64,000 bases of DNA. Origin: Flavisolibacter ginsenosidimutans (GTDB lineage Bacteria > Bacteroidota > Bacteroidia > Chitinophagales > Chitinophagaceae). Where the stretch lies: the NCBI RefSeq assembly GCF_007970805.1, contig NZ_CP042433.1, positions 1,736,001 through 1,800,000 on the forward strand. The letters run 5' to 3'. The position numbers and the translations under genes are program-made. Below, one piece after another: positions 1-8,971 of this stretch; positions within the stretch are counted from its first letter, which is position 1; the number at the start of each line of letters is the position of its first letter. Under the pieces are notes generated by a model. The model saw nothing but the letters and a program-made list of their open reading frames with translations. It made no database searches and was not told the DNA's origin.

Positions 1-691
1 CAACAGAAATGGTTTGCGGGCTGTTGCCGTTCTTCACTTCACCCGACATCCACGGCTCGATGTTGCTTCCACTAACAGACGAACCAATCATGCCAACAGG
101 CACATGCAGTTCTTCAAACAACTTCTTTGCAAAAAAATAACCGGCGGCGGAGAAAGCACGAAGCGACTCTCCTTCCGCTTCGTTCCATCCTTTGTTCACA
201 TTCGCAGCGTCGCCTTTCGTCAGGTCACGCTTCACCAGAAACAAGCGAATGGAGGTATTGCGCTCATTTTTCAAAGCAACCGAATCAATGCCGGTGCCGT
301 GAAGTGCGTGAGCGAATTTGCCTTCCTTCATCATGGTGTATTCCATGTTTGATTGCCCGGAGCACAACCAAACTTCACCCACCAAAATATTTTTCAGCAC
401 AATGATATTGCTCCCGCTGATGGTTAATTCTCTTGGCTTATCCGAAGCGGCCATCGCATCGAGCCATGTCATCCAGTTGCCTTCACCATCGGCTTCCGCG
501 TTCTTTTGCTGGCCTCCAAATTTCACCACGACTTTTTCGCCTTTATCAGCACGCCCCCAAATGGCAACCTGTGCGTTACGTTGCAACACCATGTTGTCGC
601 CCAGAATTTTCGGCAACGTAATGGTTGCCTTTGCACTCAATGCAAACAGGCAAAAACAAAAAAAGAGATATGGAAAGTTTTGTTTGTTCAC
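1..691 (-). CDS. Sialate O-acetylesterase-like protein, N-terminal part
   Basis: The minus-strand frame opens at a GTG (691) six bases after the stop of the upstream gene and runs off the window edge, so only about 230 N-terminal residues are seen. A hydrophobic signal peptide is followed by LPKILGDNMVLQR and then GEVWLCSGQSNMEY, the hallmark block of the SASA/DUF303 SGNH esterase family with the catalytic Ser in GQSNM. Family members remove O-acetyl groups from sugars. As the last visible gene of a pectin-type locus it probably deacetylates pectic oligosaccharides in the periplasm or at the cell surface. No ATG occurs near the signal peptide, which is why GTG was chosen. Family is firm, substrate is inferred. 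Confidence 0.85.
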   Translation of the reverse strand, partial: MNKQNFPYLFFCFCLFALSAKATITLPKILGDNMVLQRNAQVAIWGRADKGEKVVVKFGGQQKNAEADGEGNWMTWLDAMAASDKPRELTISGSNIIVLKNILVGEVWLCSGQSNMEYTMMKEGKFAHALHGTGIDSVALKNERNTSIRLFLVKRDLTKGDAANVNKGWNEAEGESLRAFSAAGYFFAKKLFEELHVPVGMIGSSVSGSNIEPWMSGEVKNGNSPQTISV

Positions 692-697
692 GAGGGC

Positions 698-2533
698 TTA
701 TTTAGGCAACGATGTTTTAAATGAAGAGATGTAGTACTCCGCTTTTTTATCCTGTTCGCCGCCGTTTGGCAAATCAAAATTTTGGTCCGTTGGCGTATCG
801 GCATTGGGAAAGCGTCTTACACTTCCCGTTCGGAAAACGACACGGTCAATACTTGAAAGTGGTGCATAGAACAATCCCGACGACGCCTTGCCGTTTACGG
901 TCACGGTGTAAAAACGATTGTCGGCATTCAAATCAATCTTAATGTTGTAGGTTTCGTTTGCTGCATACTTTGTCAAATTCTTGTTACGATAACCAGCCTT
1001 TGTAATCAAGGCCCCCGTTGAATCAAAACTTAAACGTACACCGGGCGTGCCTTTGCTGTCGGTGAACTCAATTTCAAGATTGCCATTCGTCGCTTGCTGC
1101 GGCGTAACGGAAAATTCAACAACGATGTGTTTTGAAGACGGAATCATACGTTCGGCTTTTGCGTAATCAAACGGATCCCAATCCTGAAGCGTCAATGCTT
1201 TTGTTCCGTTGCTCATCTTTTCAATCGAGACAGGCGTCCACAAGCCGCTGTTGTAATTCCATTGCGCCAATTCTTTTCCATCGGGCATTGAATTAAAAAC
1301 TTCATCCACTTGCGACGTCACTTTATCCCGAACGGGAACGGGAATCATGGCCACCCAAATGTCTTCTTTGTTCATGCTGTAGCTTACCCAAATGTTTCCG
1401 TCTGGTGGCATTGGCCCTTCATCCGTAATGCCACGAACGTATTGCGGCCCGTAAGACTTATACGCACCGCCGTAACGCATAGACGTAATTTCACCGTTCA
1501 CCAAAAGCAGTTTGTCGTAATTCAATCCATCATTGCTAACCGACAAAGCCAGGGGCCAGCGAAACTCTGATGGATTGTAGATCGTAACATACTTTCCATC
1601 GCTTGTTTTTTGTCCCCAGATTTTTGCGTTGCTGTTTACAAAATGCGGCGCACGGGTTGGATTGTAAAGCCACGTTTTGCCCCCGTCTTTTGTAATGTCG
1701 GTTAGCGCATTTTTCCAAAGACCGACGACTCTGCCATCATTCAACCTGTAATAAGAAAACGCTTTTAAATCTTTCTTCAAAGAGATCAATGGATCATCCC
1801 TGTCGGCTTCTTCCACCCATTGTTGGGTCATCAATGGGTTGGCAAGAATTTCATTACATGCTTCTATAAAACCCTTGTCTTTGCTTGAAGTATAAAAAGG
1901 ATAAACCGTGTTCTTCTCGCTCCAGCCTTTGTTGTAACGAATAAAATAAATCGGCCCGAAGCTGCCGTCTTTGTAAATCTCACGAACGGCACGACCCATG
2001 CCGTGGCCGTCGTTCGGATCATCGCCGGGGCCAAGCACTACACCGTAAAAAGCAAGCGTGAGCAAACGATTTTTCTTCGACACGTAAAAACCCATTCGCT
2101 GATGGTTTACCGATAATAAATTCTTTGCTACTTCGGTTCGTCCTTCTTTCGTTGTGCCGTCGGGAATTTTTACCGGCGGAAAAAGAACAACCGGTTTGCT
2201 CCAATGATATCCGTCCTTGGACGTCAACAAAAAGGTTTGTCCGGGCGGAATGTGTTCGCCAACCGGATCGCTTAGGAAATGCAGGAAGAACTGATTGTTC
2301 CAATACACCAGCATGGGCTGATGATTGTACGTCCAAGCCGTGCCGCCGGCCCATTCGGGATGCTCCCGATTGGCGCGAAAAACCTGGATGTTGTGCACAC
2401 CAACGGCCGGCGTTAATTGCCCGTGATGATAATCCACGTTTACCAGCGTGTTGCCAACGTAACGAACAGTGTCCTGCTGTGCCGATGCTGCAAAAGCCGT
2501 TAAAAGAGACAGTATGCCGATTGCTTTTTTCAT
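698..2533 (-). CDS. Sialidase-fold (BNR-type) beta-propeller protein with C-terminal sandwich domain
   Basis: 611 aa with signal peptide (about residues 1-18, cut after ASA). Residues about 30-400 contain repeated propeller-blade motifs (SKDGYHWSKP, TKDGGKTWLY, SNDGLNYDKL), the Asp-box-like pattern of sialidase-fold enzymes. Residues about 440-605 look like a concanavalin-type (LamG-like) sandwich ending FYISSFKTSLPK-like. Such proteins in pectin loci are usually listed as exo-alpha-sialidases, but the fold also serves polysaccharide lyases and other exo-enzymes, so the true bond cleaved is unknown. It is transcribed with its neighbours: an 88-base gap separates it from the esterase upstream and six bases from the esterase downstream. 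Confidence 0.8.
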   Translation of the reverse strand: MKKAIGILSLLTAFAASAQQDTVRYVGNTLVNVDYHHGQLTPAVGVHNIQVFRANREHPEWAGGTAWTYNHQPMLVYWNNQFFLHFLSDPVGEHIPPGQTFLLTSKDGYHWSKPVVLFPPVKIPDGTTKEGRTEVAKNLLSVNHQRMGFYVSKKNRLLTLAFYGVVLGPGDDPNDGHGMGRAVREIYKDGSFGPIYFIRYNKGWSEKNTVYPFYTSSKDKGFIEACNEILANPLMTQQWVEEADRDDPLISLKKDLKAFSYYRLNDGRVVGLWKNALTDITKDGGKTWLYNPTRAPHFVNSNAKIWGQKTSDGKYVTIYNPSEFRWPLALSVSNDGLNYDKLLLVNGEITSMRYGGAYKSYGPQYVRGITDEGPMPPDGNIWVSYSMNKEDIWVAMIPVPVRDKVTSQVDEVFNSMPDGKELAQWNYNSGLWTPVSIEKMSNGTKALTLQDWDPFDYAKAERMIPSSKHIVVEFSVTPQQATNGNLEIEFTDSKGTPGVRLSFDSTGALITKAGYRNKNLTKYAANETYNIKIDLNADNRFYTVTVNGKASSGLFYAPLSSIDRVVFRTGSVRRFPNADTPTDQNFDLPNGGEQDKKAEYYISSFKTSLPK

Positions 2534-2621
2534 CGCCTCGTCTTGCTTCGTTTAAAAGGCCGCAAGTAGTTTATTGTTTTCAAGTTTAGTTGATAAGGAG
2601 ATATCATTCGTTATTCATCGT

Positions 2622-3392
2622 TCACCCCTTCACCGCTTCCATCCACGCATGGGCCATCAGGTGTGCACCGGCCAGTGTAGGATGCACGCCGTCGCCCGTC
2701 CAATAGACGCCGGGTGCTGATTGTTGCGCCTTGTCGTAAATGGATTGATAGGGAATAAATGCTGCGTCAAACTTGCCCGCAATTTCTTTTGCAGCCGTAC
2801 GGTAATCGTTGAAAGCAGGATACCACTTTTCGTCAACGGCTTTGATACCGGAAACAGCATAAGGTTCGCCGATGATGAGTTTCACATCAGGCAAAGCCTG
2901 TTTGGTGCGGGTCAGCAAAGTGGTGAAATCATCGCGGTAGGTTTCAATCGTGCCCTTGTAACCGTTGACAAGCGTGTGCCAGAAGTCATTCACGCCAACC
3001 AGGATGCTGAGCACGTTGGGCTTCAGGTCGAGACAGTCTTTTTGCCAGCGATCGGCAAGTTGATAAACCTTGTTGCCGCTGATGCCGCGGTTGTAAATTT
3101 TTAAGCTTTTGTCCGCATACTTGTACAACAAATCCGATGCGGCCAGCATTGCGTAACCGCTTCCAAGCGCCGACGCAGCGTTTACGCCGGCATCGTCTTT
3201 TTTTCGTCCCGCATCGGTGATGGAATCACCTTGAAAAAGAATGACGTCGCCTTTTTGCAGACCGATTTTTTTTCGCATTGGTTCTGCAGCAAATGCAGAT
3301 GTTACAAGGGATGGAATGGACAAACTTGCAACGGTTGCCAGCGAGGAGTTGCGTAAAAAATTGCGACGGGAATTGCTCTTGTTTTCGTTCAT
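2622..3392 (-). CDS. SGNH/GDSL esterase, possible pectin acetylesterase
   Basis: 256 aa from ATG 3392; the frame also extends upstream to a TTG, but the ATG directly precedes a Tat-like signal (SRRNFLRN then a hydrophobic stretch). GDSITD at residues 55-60 is block I with the nucleophilic Ser, GVNDFW is the Asn block and DGVHPT near the C-terminus supplies the catalytic Asp-His pair. This matches the SGNH hydrolases that include rhamnogalacturonan acetylesterases (CE12-like). Role inferred: deacetylation of pectin fragments outside the cytoplasm. The gene follows the GH43-like gene by 25 bases, so it is almost certainly cotranscribed. Confidence 0.85.
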   Translation of the reverse strand: MNENKSNSRRNFLRNSSLATVASLSIPSLVTSAFAAEPMRKKIGLQKGDVILFQGDSITDAGRKKDDAGVNAASALGSGYAMLAASDLLYKYADKSLKIYNRGISGNKVYQLADRWQKDCLDLKPNVLSILVGVNDFWHTLVNGYKGTIETYRDDFTTLLTRTKQALPDVKLIIGEPYAVSGIKAVDEKWYPAFNDYRTAAKEIAGKFDAAFIPYQSIYDKAQQSAPGVYWTGDGVHPTLAGAHLMAHAWMEAVKG

Positions 3393-3417
3393 TGTTGATG
3401 GTTTTAATTTGGGCAAC

Positions 3418-4344
3418 TTAACTTTTTCCGGGCCGCTTTAACAGGTTTGTAAGCACTTTTTTCTTTACTATGAAAACAGTTCCGTGCTTGTGGCCTTGCG
3501 GCAGGCTTACTTCGTTTGTTGCATCGGTAAACGTTTTGAAATCTTTTGTTTTCATCGCACCAAAAATTTTGTCGCGGTATTGGTCATAATAAACAAGATA
3601 ACCATCCTTCACTTTGGCCACCGTTGGGCCTTCGGTGAAAGGTGGTGTGAAAGATTCCGATGCCTTTGAATAAGGCCCCAAAGCACTTGTTGCAAATGCC
3701 ACTTTGATGTTTCGTGCAGGACGTGTATTGTCTTTCAACACCAACACATAATCGTTCTTAGCACGTTTTACTATTTCGCAATCAATTACACTAAAACCGG
3801 GATCGTAAAAAAGTTTGGTGGGTGAAAAGGTTTGAAAATCTTTCGTTGTTGTGTAGTACATCCGGTGATTGTTGTTCTCGTCTTCCTGTCCTTTTTCAAA
3901 TCGAAACGGCACCGTCGACGCCCAAATGATGATGAAGGCATTTGCTTCGTCGTCGTAAAACAATTCAGGCGCCCAAACATTAACCGTGGTGGGTTCGTAT
4001 TGCATCACGGGAATGGTGCGTTGTGCAGTCCAGTGAATCAAATCTTTTGACGCAGCATAGCCAAATGTTTTCGTGCCTTTCCACGCAGATGTAAATACCA
4101 AATGAAACGTACCGTCCGGGCCTTGCGCGATGGAAGGATCACGCATCACATTGCTGTCAACCGAAGGCTTGATAAACGTTGTATCAAAATCCTTCCAGTG
4201 ATAACCGTCCTTGCTATAAGCGAGGTGCAAGCCGTCCGTTGCCGGCTCTCTGAACGAAGAAAAAAGATACACCTTCGACGAGCAAGCCGAAAGCATCAGC
4301 AACAAAAAACATCCAATCAAAAATTTCTTCATCAATTCTTTCAT
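3418..4344 (-). CDS. GH43-like five-bladed propeller glycosidase, lipoprotein
   Basis: 308 aa from ATG 4344, which overlaps the upstream stop as ATGA; a longer frame starting at 4389 would overlap the upstream gene by 49 bases and is less likely. The N-terminus is a lipoprotein signal with the lipobox LSAC. The body shows GH43/GH32-superfamily features: a DPS motif early (MRDPSIAQGPDG), VWAPELFYD and a late FTEGPTVAKV containing the likely catalytic Glu. These enzymes remove arabinose or related sugars from side chains. As a lipoprotein it probably sits on the outer membrane. Exact family (GH43 or a relative) is not certain. Confidence 0.8.
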   Translation of the reverse strand: MKELMKKFLIGCFLLLMLSACSSKVYLFSSFREPATDGLHLAYSKDGYHWKDFDTTFIKPSVDSNVMRDPSIAQGPDGTFHLVFTSAWKGTKTFGYAASKDLIHWTAQRTIPVMQYEPTTVNVWAPELFYDDEANAFIIIWASTVPFRFEKGQEDENNNHRMYYTTTKDFQTFSPTKLFYDPGFSVIDCEIVKRAKNDYVLVLKDNTRPARNIKVAFATSALGPYSKASESFTPPFTEGPTVAKVKDGYLVYYDQYRDKIFGAMKTKDFKTFTDATNEVSLPQGHKHGTVFIVKKKVLTNLLKRPGKS

Positions 4345-5759
4345 TGCGTATAACTCTGCTTTATTAACATTTCCAGCACCAACACCCAATCATTCCCTTC
4401 GCCTTCTTCGCCAGGCGGATCGAAGTTTCGCACACCTCTGTTACCAAAATGCCCAATCAAAAAATATCGTCCAGTTCGTGGATCGTACCAACTGGCTTTA
4501 ATCAAATCACCACTGATCTTGTCCATATTCACGCTAAAACTTCGTCCCGTGTAATCATAAATCAATGCATAATCTTTCCCTCTCGTTGCTGCCAAATAAT
4601 TATACTTCTCACCAATATCACCCGCAATCAAACTCTCGTCAGGCACCCGATCAAAATAAGATTTAGAAAGCATCAAATCTTTCAAATAATGCATTTGCTG
4701 TGCACCGCTGTCGTTCAGCGCAGTATACCAATATTTCTTCGAACCGTAAGCACTGCCTTTGTCCGTAGGCTTGTGCATTTGCATTACGCTGTTGTGACCG
4801 TAGGTATGTCCCGCGCCGCCGGCAAACACACTCCAATACGCATAACGGCGAACATCAGCCGCTCCCCAATACGGTTTTGTCGTATCGTGCAGTCCGTGCG
4901 GAATTAATTCATACGAAGGTTCGCCATCCAGCGTCGGCTTTGTTGGTTTCAGGTTGTAATCAATGTTGGTGAACTTGTAGTTATCCGGACCAAAACGATG
5001 TTCTGATTTCGATGTATCCAAATCATAACTGCGGTGGCCCGATTGAAACATGTTGAAATCCATCCAAGGCTCGCTTTGAAAATATTCACTCGAAGATGTG
5101 CGGCCGAATGGATGAAACGATTCGAGATGCGAAGGATCAGCCGCCTTAAGCGTTGAGCCGATAGCTTTCCACGTTGCCGATGAATCGCTGCCTTGTGTAT
5201 CGCCACCGTTCAACCAAATGATGTTCCAACGATTCTTGTAACGATCGGCCAACCACTTTGCATACGTTGCTGCGTCTTCTTTTTTCACCCAACCGCTTTT
5301 TACGTTGGTTCCCCAAACCGGCACCATCGCCATGTACAAACCCTTCTTCGCCGCAAGGTCAACGATGTAATCAACGTGGTCCCAATAATCGTACTGCTTC
5401 GCATCGGCTGAGTTGTTTCCGGGTGTTGTCAGTGGTCTTGCCACGTTGCGATTGATCAAAGCCGAATCGTCGTAAACGTTTACCGCACTCACGGTATGCA
5501 ACACCATTACCTGAATGACGTTAAATCCTTTTTTGCGGCGGTCTTCCAAATAGGTTTCGGCTTCATCTCTCGTTAGCTTTGAAAACAACAACCAGCCTGT
5601 ATCGCCCAACCAGAAAAAAGGCTGGCCTTTTTCGTCGGTGAAAAAGCGGTGATTGGCCGAGACCTTCAATTGCTTGCCCGTCTGTGCTGAAGCACAAACG
5701 GCAAATGCCAAAAGTAAAAAGGAGAAAAAGAAAATCTTATTTCTGAATGGTTGCTTCAT
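4341..5759 (-). CDS. GH140-like apiosidase-type glycoside hydrolase (DUF4038)
   Basis: 472 aa with signal peptide ending ASAQ. Residues about 30-380 match the DUF4038/apiosidase-like TIM barrel: FFWLGDTGWLLFSKLTRDEAETYL, then RWNIIWLNGGD and the FNMFQSGH region. The last 80 residues (SWYDPRTGRYFLIG, then LVLEML) resemble the putative collagen-binding domain usually fused at the C-terminus. Characterised GH140 members release apiose-linked side chains from rhamnogalacturonan II, so this gene is a pointer toward complex pectin as substrate. It overlaps the upstream gene by 23 bases and the downstream one by four, indicating translational coupling. Confidence 0.82.
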   Translation of the reverse strand: MKQPFRNKIFFFSFLLLAFAVCASAQTGKQLKVSANHRFFTDEKGQPFFWLGDTGWLLFSKLTRDEAETYLEDRRKKGFNVIQVMVLHTVSAVNVYDDSALINRNVARPLTTPGNNSADAKQYDYWDHVDYIVDLAAKKGLYMAMVPVWGTNVKSGWVKKEDAATYAKWLADRYKNRWNIIWLNGGDTQGSDSSATWKAIGSTLKAADPSHLESFHPFGRTSSSEYFQSEPWMDFNMFQSGHRSYDLDTSKSEHRFGPDNYKFTNIDYNLKPTKPTLDGEPSYELIPHGLHDTTKPYWGAADVRRYAYWSVFAGGAGHTYGHNSVMQMHKPTDKGSAYGSKKYWYTALNDSGAQQMHYLKDLMLSKSYFDRVPDESLIAGDIGEKYNYLAATRGKDYALIYDYTGRSFSVNMDKISGDLIKASWYDPRTGRYFLIGHFGNRGVRNFDPPGEEGEGNDWVLVLEMLIKQSYTQ

Positions 5760-8700
5760 GTTGTACCGATTTCTGATTTGCTGTCACCCATAACACTACC
5801 GGGCCGTGCGGCCAGTTGATAGCAACAACTTTTCCACCCTGAATCATTTCTTCCTTTGTCATTGTTCCATTCTGCGGATTCATGTAACGGAGCTGATAGC
5901 TACCTGCCGCAAGCGGAATTTGAATCGCTTCTTTACCGTTCGCATAAACTATGAAACCATTCTTGCTCTTCATCATCCATTGGCCTTTCGCTGATGCATC
6001 CACTATAGGCTTCATGGAAGAGGCATCCGCTAAAAACTGTTTGTCCAATACAGGCAGCACAGGCATTGAACCACCGGCCATCAACACGGCCCATCCAAAC
6101 TGATCGTAACCATCACCCGAATACATCACAGCTTTTGCCGGAAACTTTTGCTTGTATTCACTCACTGCACGATAAACTTGTTCAAATGATGTCTTCTTTG
6201 GTTTCAACAAACGTGCATGTTGGCGCGGTGCTAAATTTTGTCCGCCTTTTGGTTCATACGTTGTGCCATCATCCTGATAATGCCAATAGCGAATATCAAT
6301 CAGGTCAACAACCGCAGCCCTTGCCGCATCGGCAAGAATCGCGTCCTGCACATCTTTGGTTGTGCTCAAACCAATGATTTCTTTTTTGCCGGTTTCTTTT
6401 TCCCACTGCTTCACTACGTCTAACCAAAACTGTACAAAATGCAAAGGCCCTGTGTACTCGGCACTCGTTAATTGAATGACGCCGCTGTTGTCTTTAAAGT
6501 TGTCAAGGCATTTGCGAATGTAGGCTTCGTGCAATTTGCGGTAAGCCGGATTTGCCGCCACGTTGTAAAACTGCTCTGCATAAAAAATACGTTTATCGCC
6601 GGCGAAGTTTACGGGTTCGTTAAACGGTGTACCGTTAATGTTGTTCGCGGGACGCCAGGGGAAATCAACGTTGTGCGCACCGGCTTCAATGATGTTGTGC
6701 TGAAAATAATTTTGGTGAACCAGCACCAAACCTTTTCTGTCAGCGAGATCTGCGAATTGTTTCAAGCGCCTCCAATACCAATCGTTGTACTTCGTTAAAT
6801 CGTATTTGCTCAAACCGTCCCAGGCCGAATCTTTTCCGCTCCGTGCAAAAGGCAGTTCGTAAAACGGCGGCCACACGTCGCCGGTCATGCGGCGAATGCG
6901 TTCGTGGTCATCGCGTCGCCGCTCGTACCATAAACCATAATTGTGTTCAATAGCAACGGTATTGCTGCGTTGCATCCAGTCCGTTAAGCTGTCCAAATCA
7001 TCCGTTAAACCAGTGCCGGTTCTTCCCGGAACAAACCGCGTGATGTGCGGCTTCATTTGCGGCAAATCTTTCGGCTGAACGCTGCCGTTCCACCACGGCA
7101 CTTCGCTACGCTTGCCAGTCATTAATCTTCCGTTACTTACCAATACACCGTTCTCAATTCTTATGACAGGAGTACCCACAACACTCCAGCTACTCTTGAC
7201 TCCTATTTGATCAATTGTTTTTGCACCAGACGTTGAAGTTGGAATGACGTGCATTTTTATTACATCGTCAATCCAGTTGACGATCCTCGGTGCAGGCTCG
7301 TAAGCTTTTTTTGTTAATGCCATCGCTACATCAACCGGCGGCGAACTTGAGGCATCGGTTTCCATCGGCAGTATGTACGCCATCTTCGAAACATCTTTGC
7401 CCAAACGCTCTGCGAGTTGCGTGTAATACAAACTGCGTGGATTGATTTGTTCGTTGCTGCTCTCCCAATAACCGTTGCCGCCGAATTGCGCCCATGAACC
7501 GAAGGAGTAATTCTGCGCAGTGGGTGGTTTGTAACAATCAATGCGTGCCGCTGTGCATTGCCACAAAACCGAATTGGCTGCACTCCATCCGGCACCTTGA
7601 CCATCTTGTTCGCGGTTGCCAAAACGAATGGCGTTTCCGTCAACGTTCACGATGTCGAACAAAACGCCGCTTGCCCAACTGTCAATCGTCCCGCTAAAAT
7701 CATAAGGCCGATCGGACTGGCATTGCACAAAAGCGTTCGGTCCCGGTGCGCAAAAACCGACAGCAAAATCGTGGTAGCCATTTTGCGCATAGCAACGTTG
7801 GAAAAGCGTTTGTTGTCCTGCTGTAAAAAATGTATTGCGGCGTTGACCACCAATTTCAGAAACAGGTGCAAGCGATTTGCAATCTTCAACGGTAATGCGT
7901 TTTGCCGTTTCCAACACCGCAACGGCTGAACCGGCGAAGTGTTGAAAGTTCACTTGGCGCACCCAAGCATCTTCGATATTTTCTAACGTAATCGCCATCC
8001 AACGATGCGCTTCGTCCTTTGGATTGGTAACGTCGTATTCGGATTGCAGCGATAAATTTTCGACCCCGATGCCCTGAATTCTTCCCGTCCATGAAAGCTT
8101 GGAAAGGAGTCCGCCGCCAAAGCTTGAATCAAGTGCCGTTGTTAACGGAACATCGAGGGTTATTTCATTGTTATTGATGGCAACAATCTTTCTTTCAAAA
8201 TAAACATCGCGTTCACCGGGCTTCCAACCCAAGGCAGAAATACCGCCGCCGAAAGTTTCCGTACCCAATGTTTTTATCCACGCAGCAGTTGAAGGGCGAT
8301 GAACAATAACTTCATCTCCTTCTTTAAAAGAAGATGCATCTTTCAATGACAACTTTGTGGCATTCACAGGAACATAAGCATCTGTGATTGCAATCTCTTT
8401 GCTCGTTGTTTTATCACCCTTGCCAAATACGCGAATGAGTGTTTGCCGGTCTTTGTCCGCGCCGATGATCGTCGTTCCATCAGCACCAGAACCGCTGCCG
8501 CGAAGCACAACACCCGAAGCCATCATCTTCAACTGGCCGCCCACAACATACTTGCCTTTTTGCAAAAGCACCGCACCGCGAAATCCGCTTTTATCTACCG
8601 GCAACGAAGCCACGTAATCAATTGCAGATTGAATGCGCAGCGTTGCGTCACCCTTTGAAACTGGCACAACGACTTTCACTGGCACATCTGGAATGGGTTC

Positions 8701-8928
8701 GTTTGAAGCCGCATAACCGCAGTATGAAAAATCAACAATGCGGTTGCCTTGGCTATCCGGCGAATAAGATAGCTTGCCTTTGGAAGCGGTTAACGGCGTC
8801 CAGGGCTTTGCTCCTTTTTGTGCATGCAAAGCCGTAACGCCAAACAACAAAAGCGTTGCGGTAAAAAGTGGCAAAGGACGCCAATGCGGCGTCCTTTCTG
8901 GTTTGTAAATACTGCTTGTAAGAGACAC
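5737..8928 (-). CDS. Large exported protein: right-handed beta-helix plus TIM-barrel-like C-terminal domain
   Basis: 1063 aa with an N-terminal hydrophobic signal ending ALHAQ. Residues about 90-520 carry parallel beta-helix features (RGAVLLQKGKYVVGG, GVVLRGSG, IEDAWVRQVNFQHFAGSAV, ITVEDCKSLAP) typical of pectate-lyase-3-type folds. Residues about 600-1000 read like a glycosidase barrel (YGLWYERRRDDHERIRRM, LVLVHQNYFQH, VIQLTSAEYTG, LIDIRYWHYQ), an arrangement I associate with DUF6298-type proteins. I do not know a proven activity. Position between PL1 lyases and a GH140-like enzyme suggests action on pectic side chains. The two-domain architecture and size are the odd features. Confidence 0.75.
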   Translation of the reverse strand: MSLTSSIYKPERTPHWRPLPLFTATLLLFGVTALHAQKGAKPWTPLTASKGKLSYSPDSQGNRIVDFSYCGYAASNEPIPDVPVKVVVPVSKGDATLRIQSAIDYVASLPVDKSGFRGAVLLQKGKYVVGGQLKMMASGVVLRGSGSGADGTTIIGADKDRQTLIRVFGKGDKTTSKEIAITDAYVPVNATKLSLKDASSFKEGDEVIVHRPSTAAWIKTLGTETFGGGISALGWKPGERDVYFERKIVAINNNEITLDVPLTTALDSSFGGGLLSKLSWTGRIQGIGVENLSLQSEYDVTNPKDEAHRWMAITLENIEDAWVRQVNFQHFAGSAVAVLETAKRITVEDCKSLAPVSEIGGQRRNTFFTAGQQTLFQRCYAQNGYHDFAVGFCAPGPNAFVQCQSDRPYDFSGTIDSWASGVLFDIVNVDGNAIRFGNREQDGQGAGWSAANSVLWQCTAARIDCYKPPTAQNYSFGSWAQFGGNGYWESSNEQINPRSLYYTQLAERLGKDVSKMAYILPMETDASSSPPVDVAMALTKKAYEPAPRIVNWIDDVIKMHVIPTSTSGAKTIDQIGVKSSWSVVGTPVIRIENGVLVSNGRLMTGKRSEVPWWNGSVQPKDLPQMKPHITRFVPGRTGTGLTDDLDSLTDWMQRSNTVAIEHNYGLWYERRRDDHERIRRMTGDVWPPFYELPFARSGKDSAWDGLSKYDLTKYNDWYWRRLKQFADLADRKGLVLVHQNYFQHNIIEAGAHNVDFPWRPANNINGTPFNEPVNFAGDKRIFYAEQFYNVAANPAYRKLHEAYIRKCLDNFKDNSGVIQLTSAEYTGPLHFVQFWLDVVKQWEKETGKKEIIGLSTTKDVQDAILADAARAAVVDLIDIRYWHYQDDGTTYEPKGGQNLAPRQHARLLKPKKTSFEQVYRAVSEYKQKFPAKAVMYSGDGYDQFGWAVLMAGGSMPVLPVLDKQFLADASSMKPIVDASAKGQWMMKSKNGFIVYANGKEAIQIPLAAGSYQLRYMNPQNGTMTKEEMIQGGKVVAINWPHGPVVLWVTANQKSVQHEATIQK

Positions 8929-8971
8929 GTCAAAAAACTTGAATCATGATGAATGAATATCGAGGCATGAT

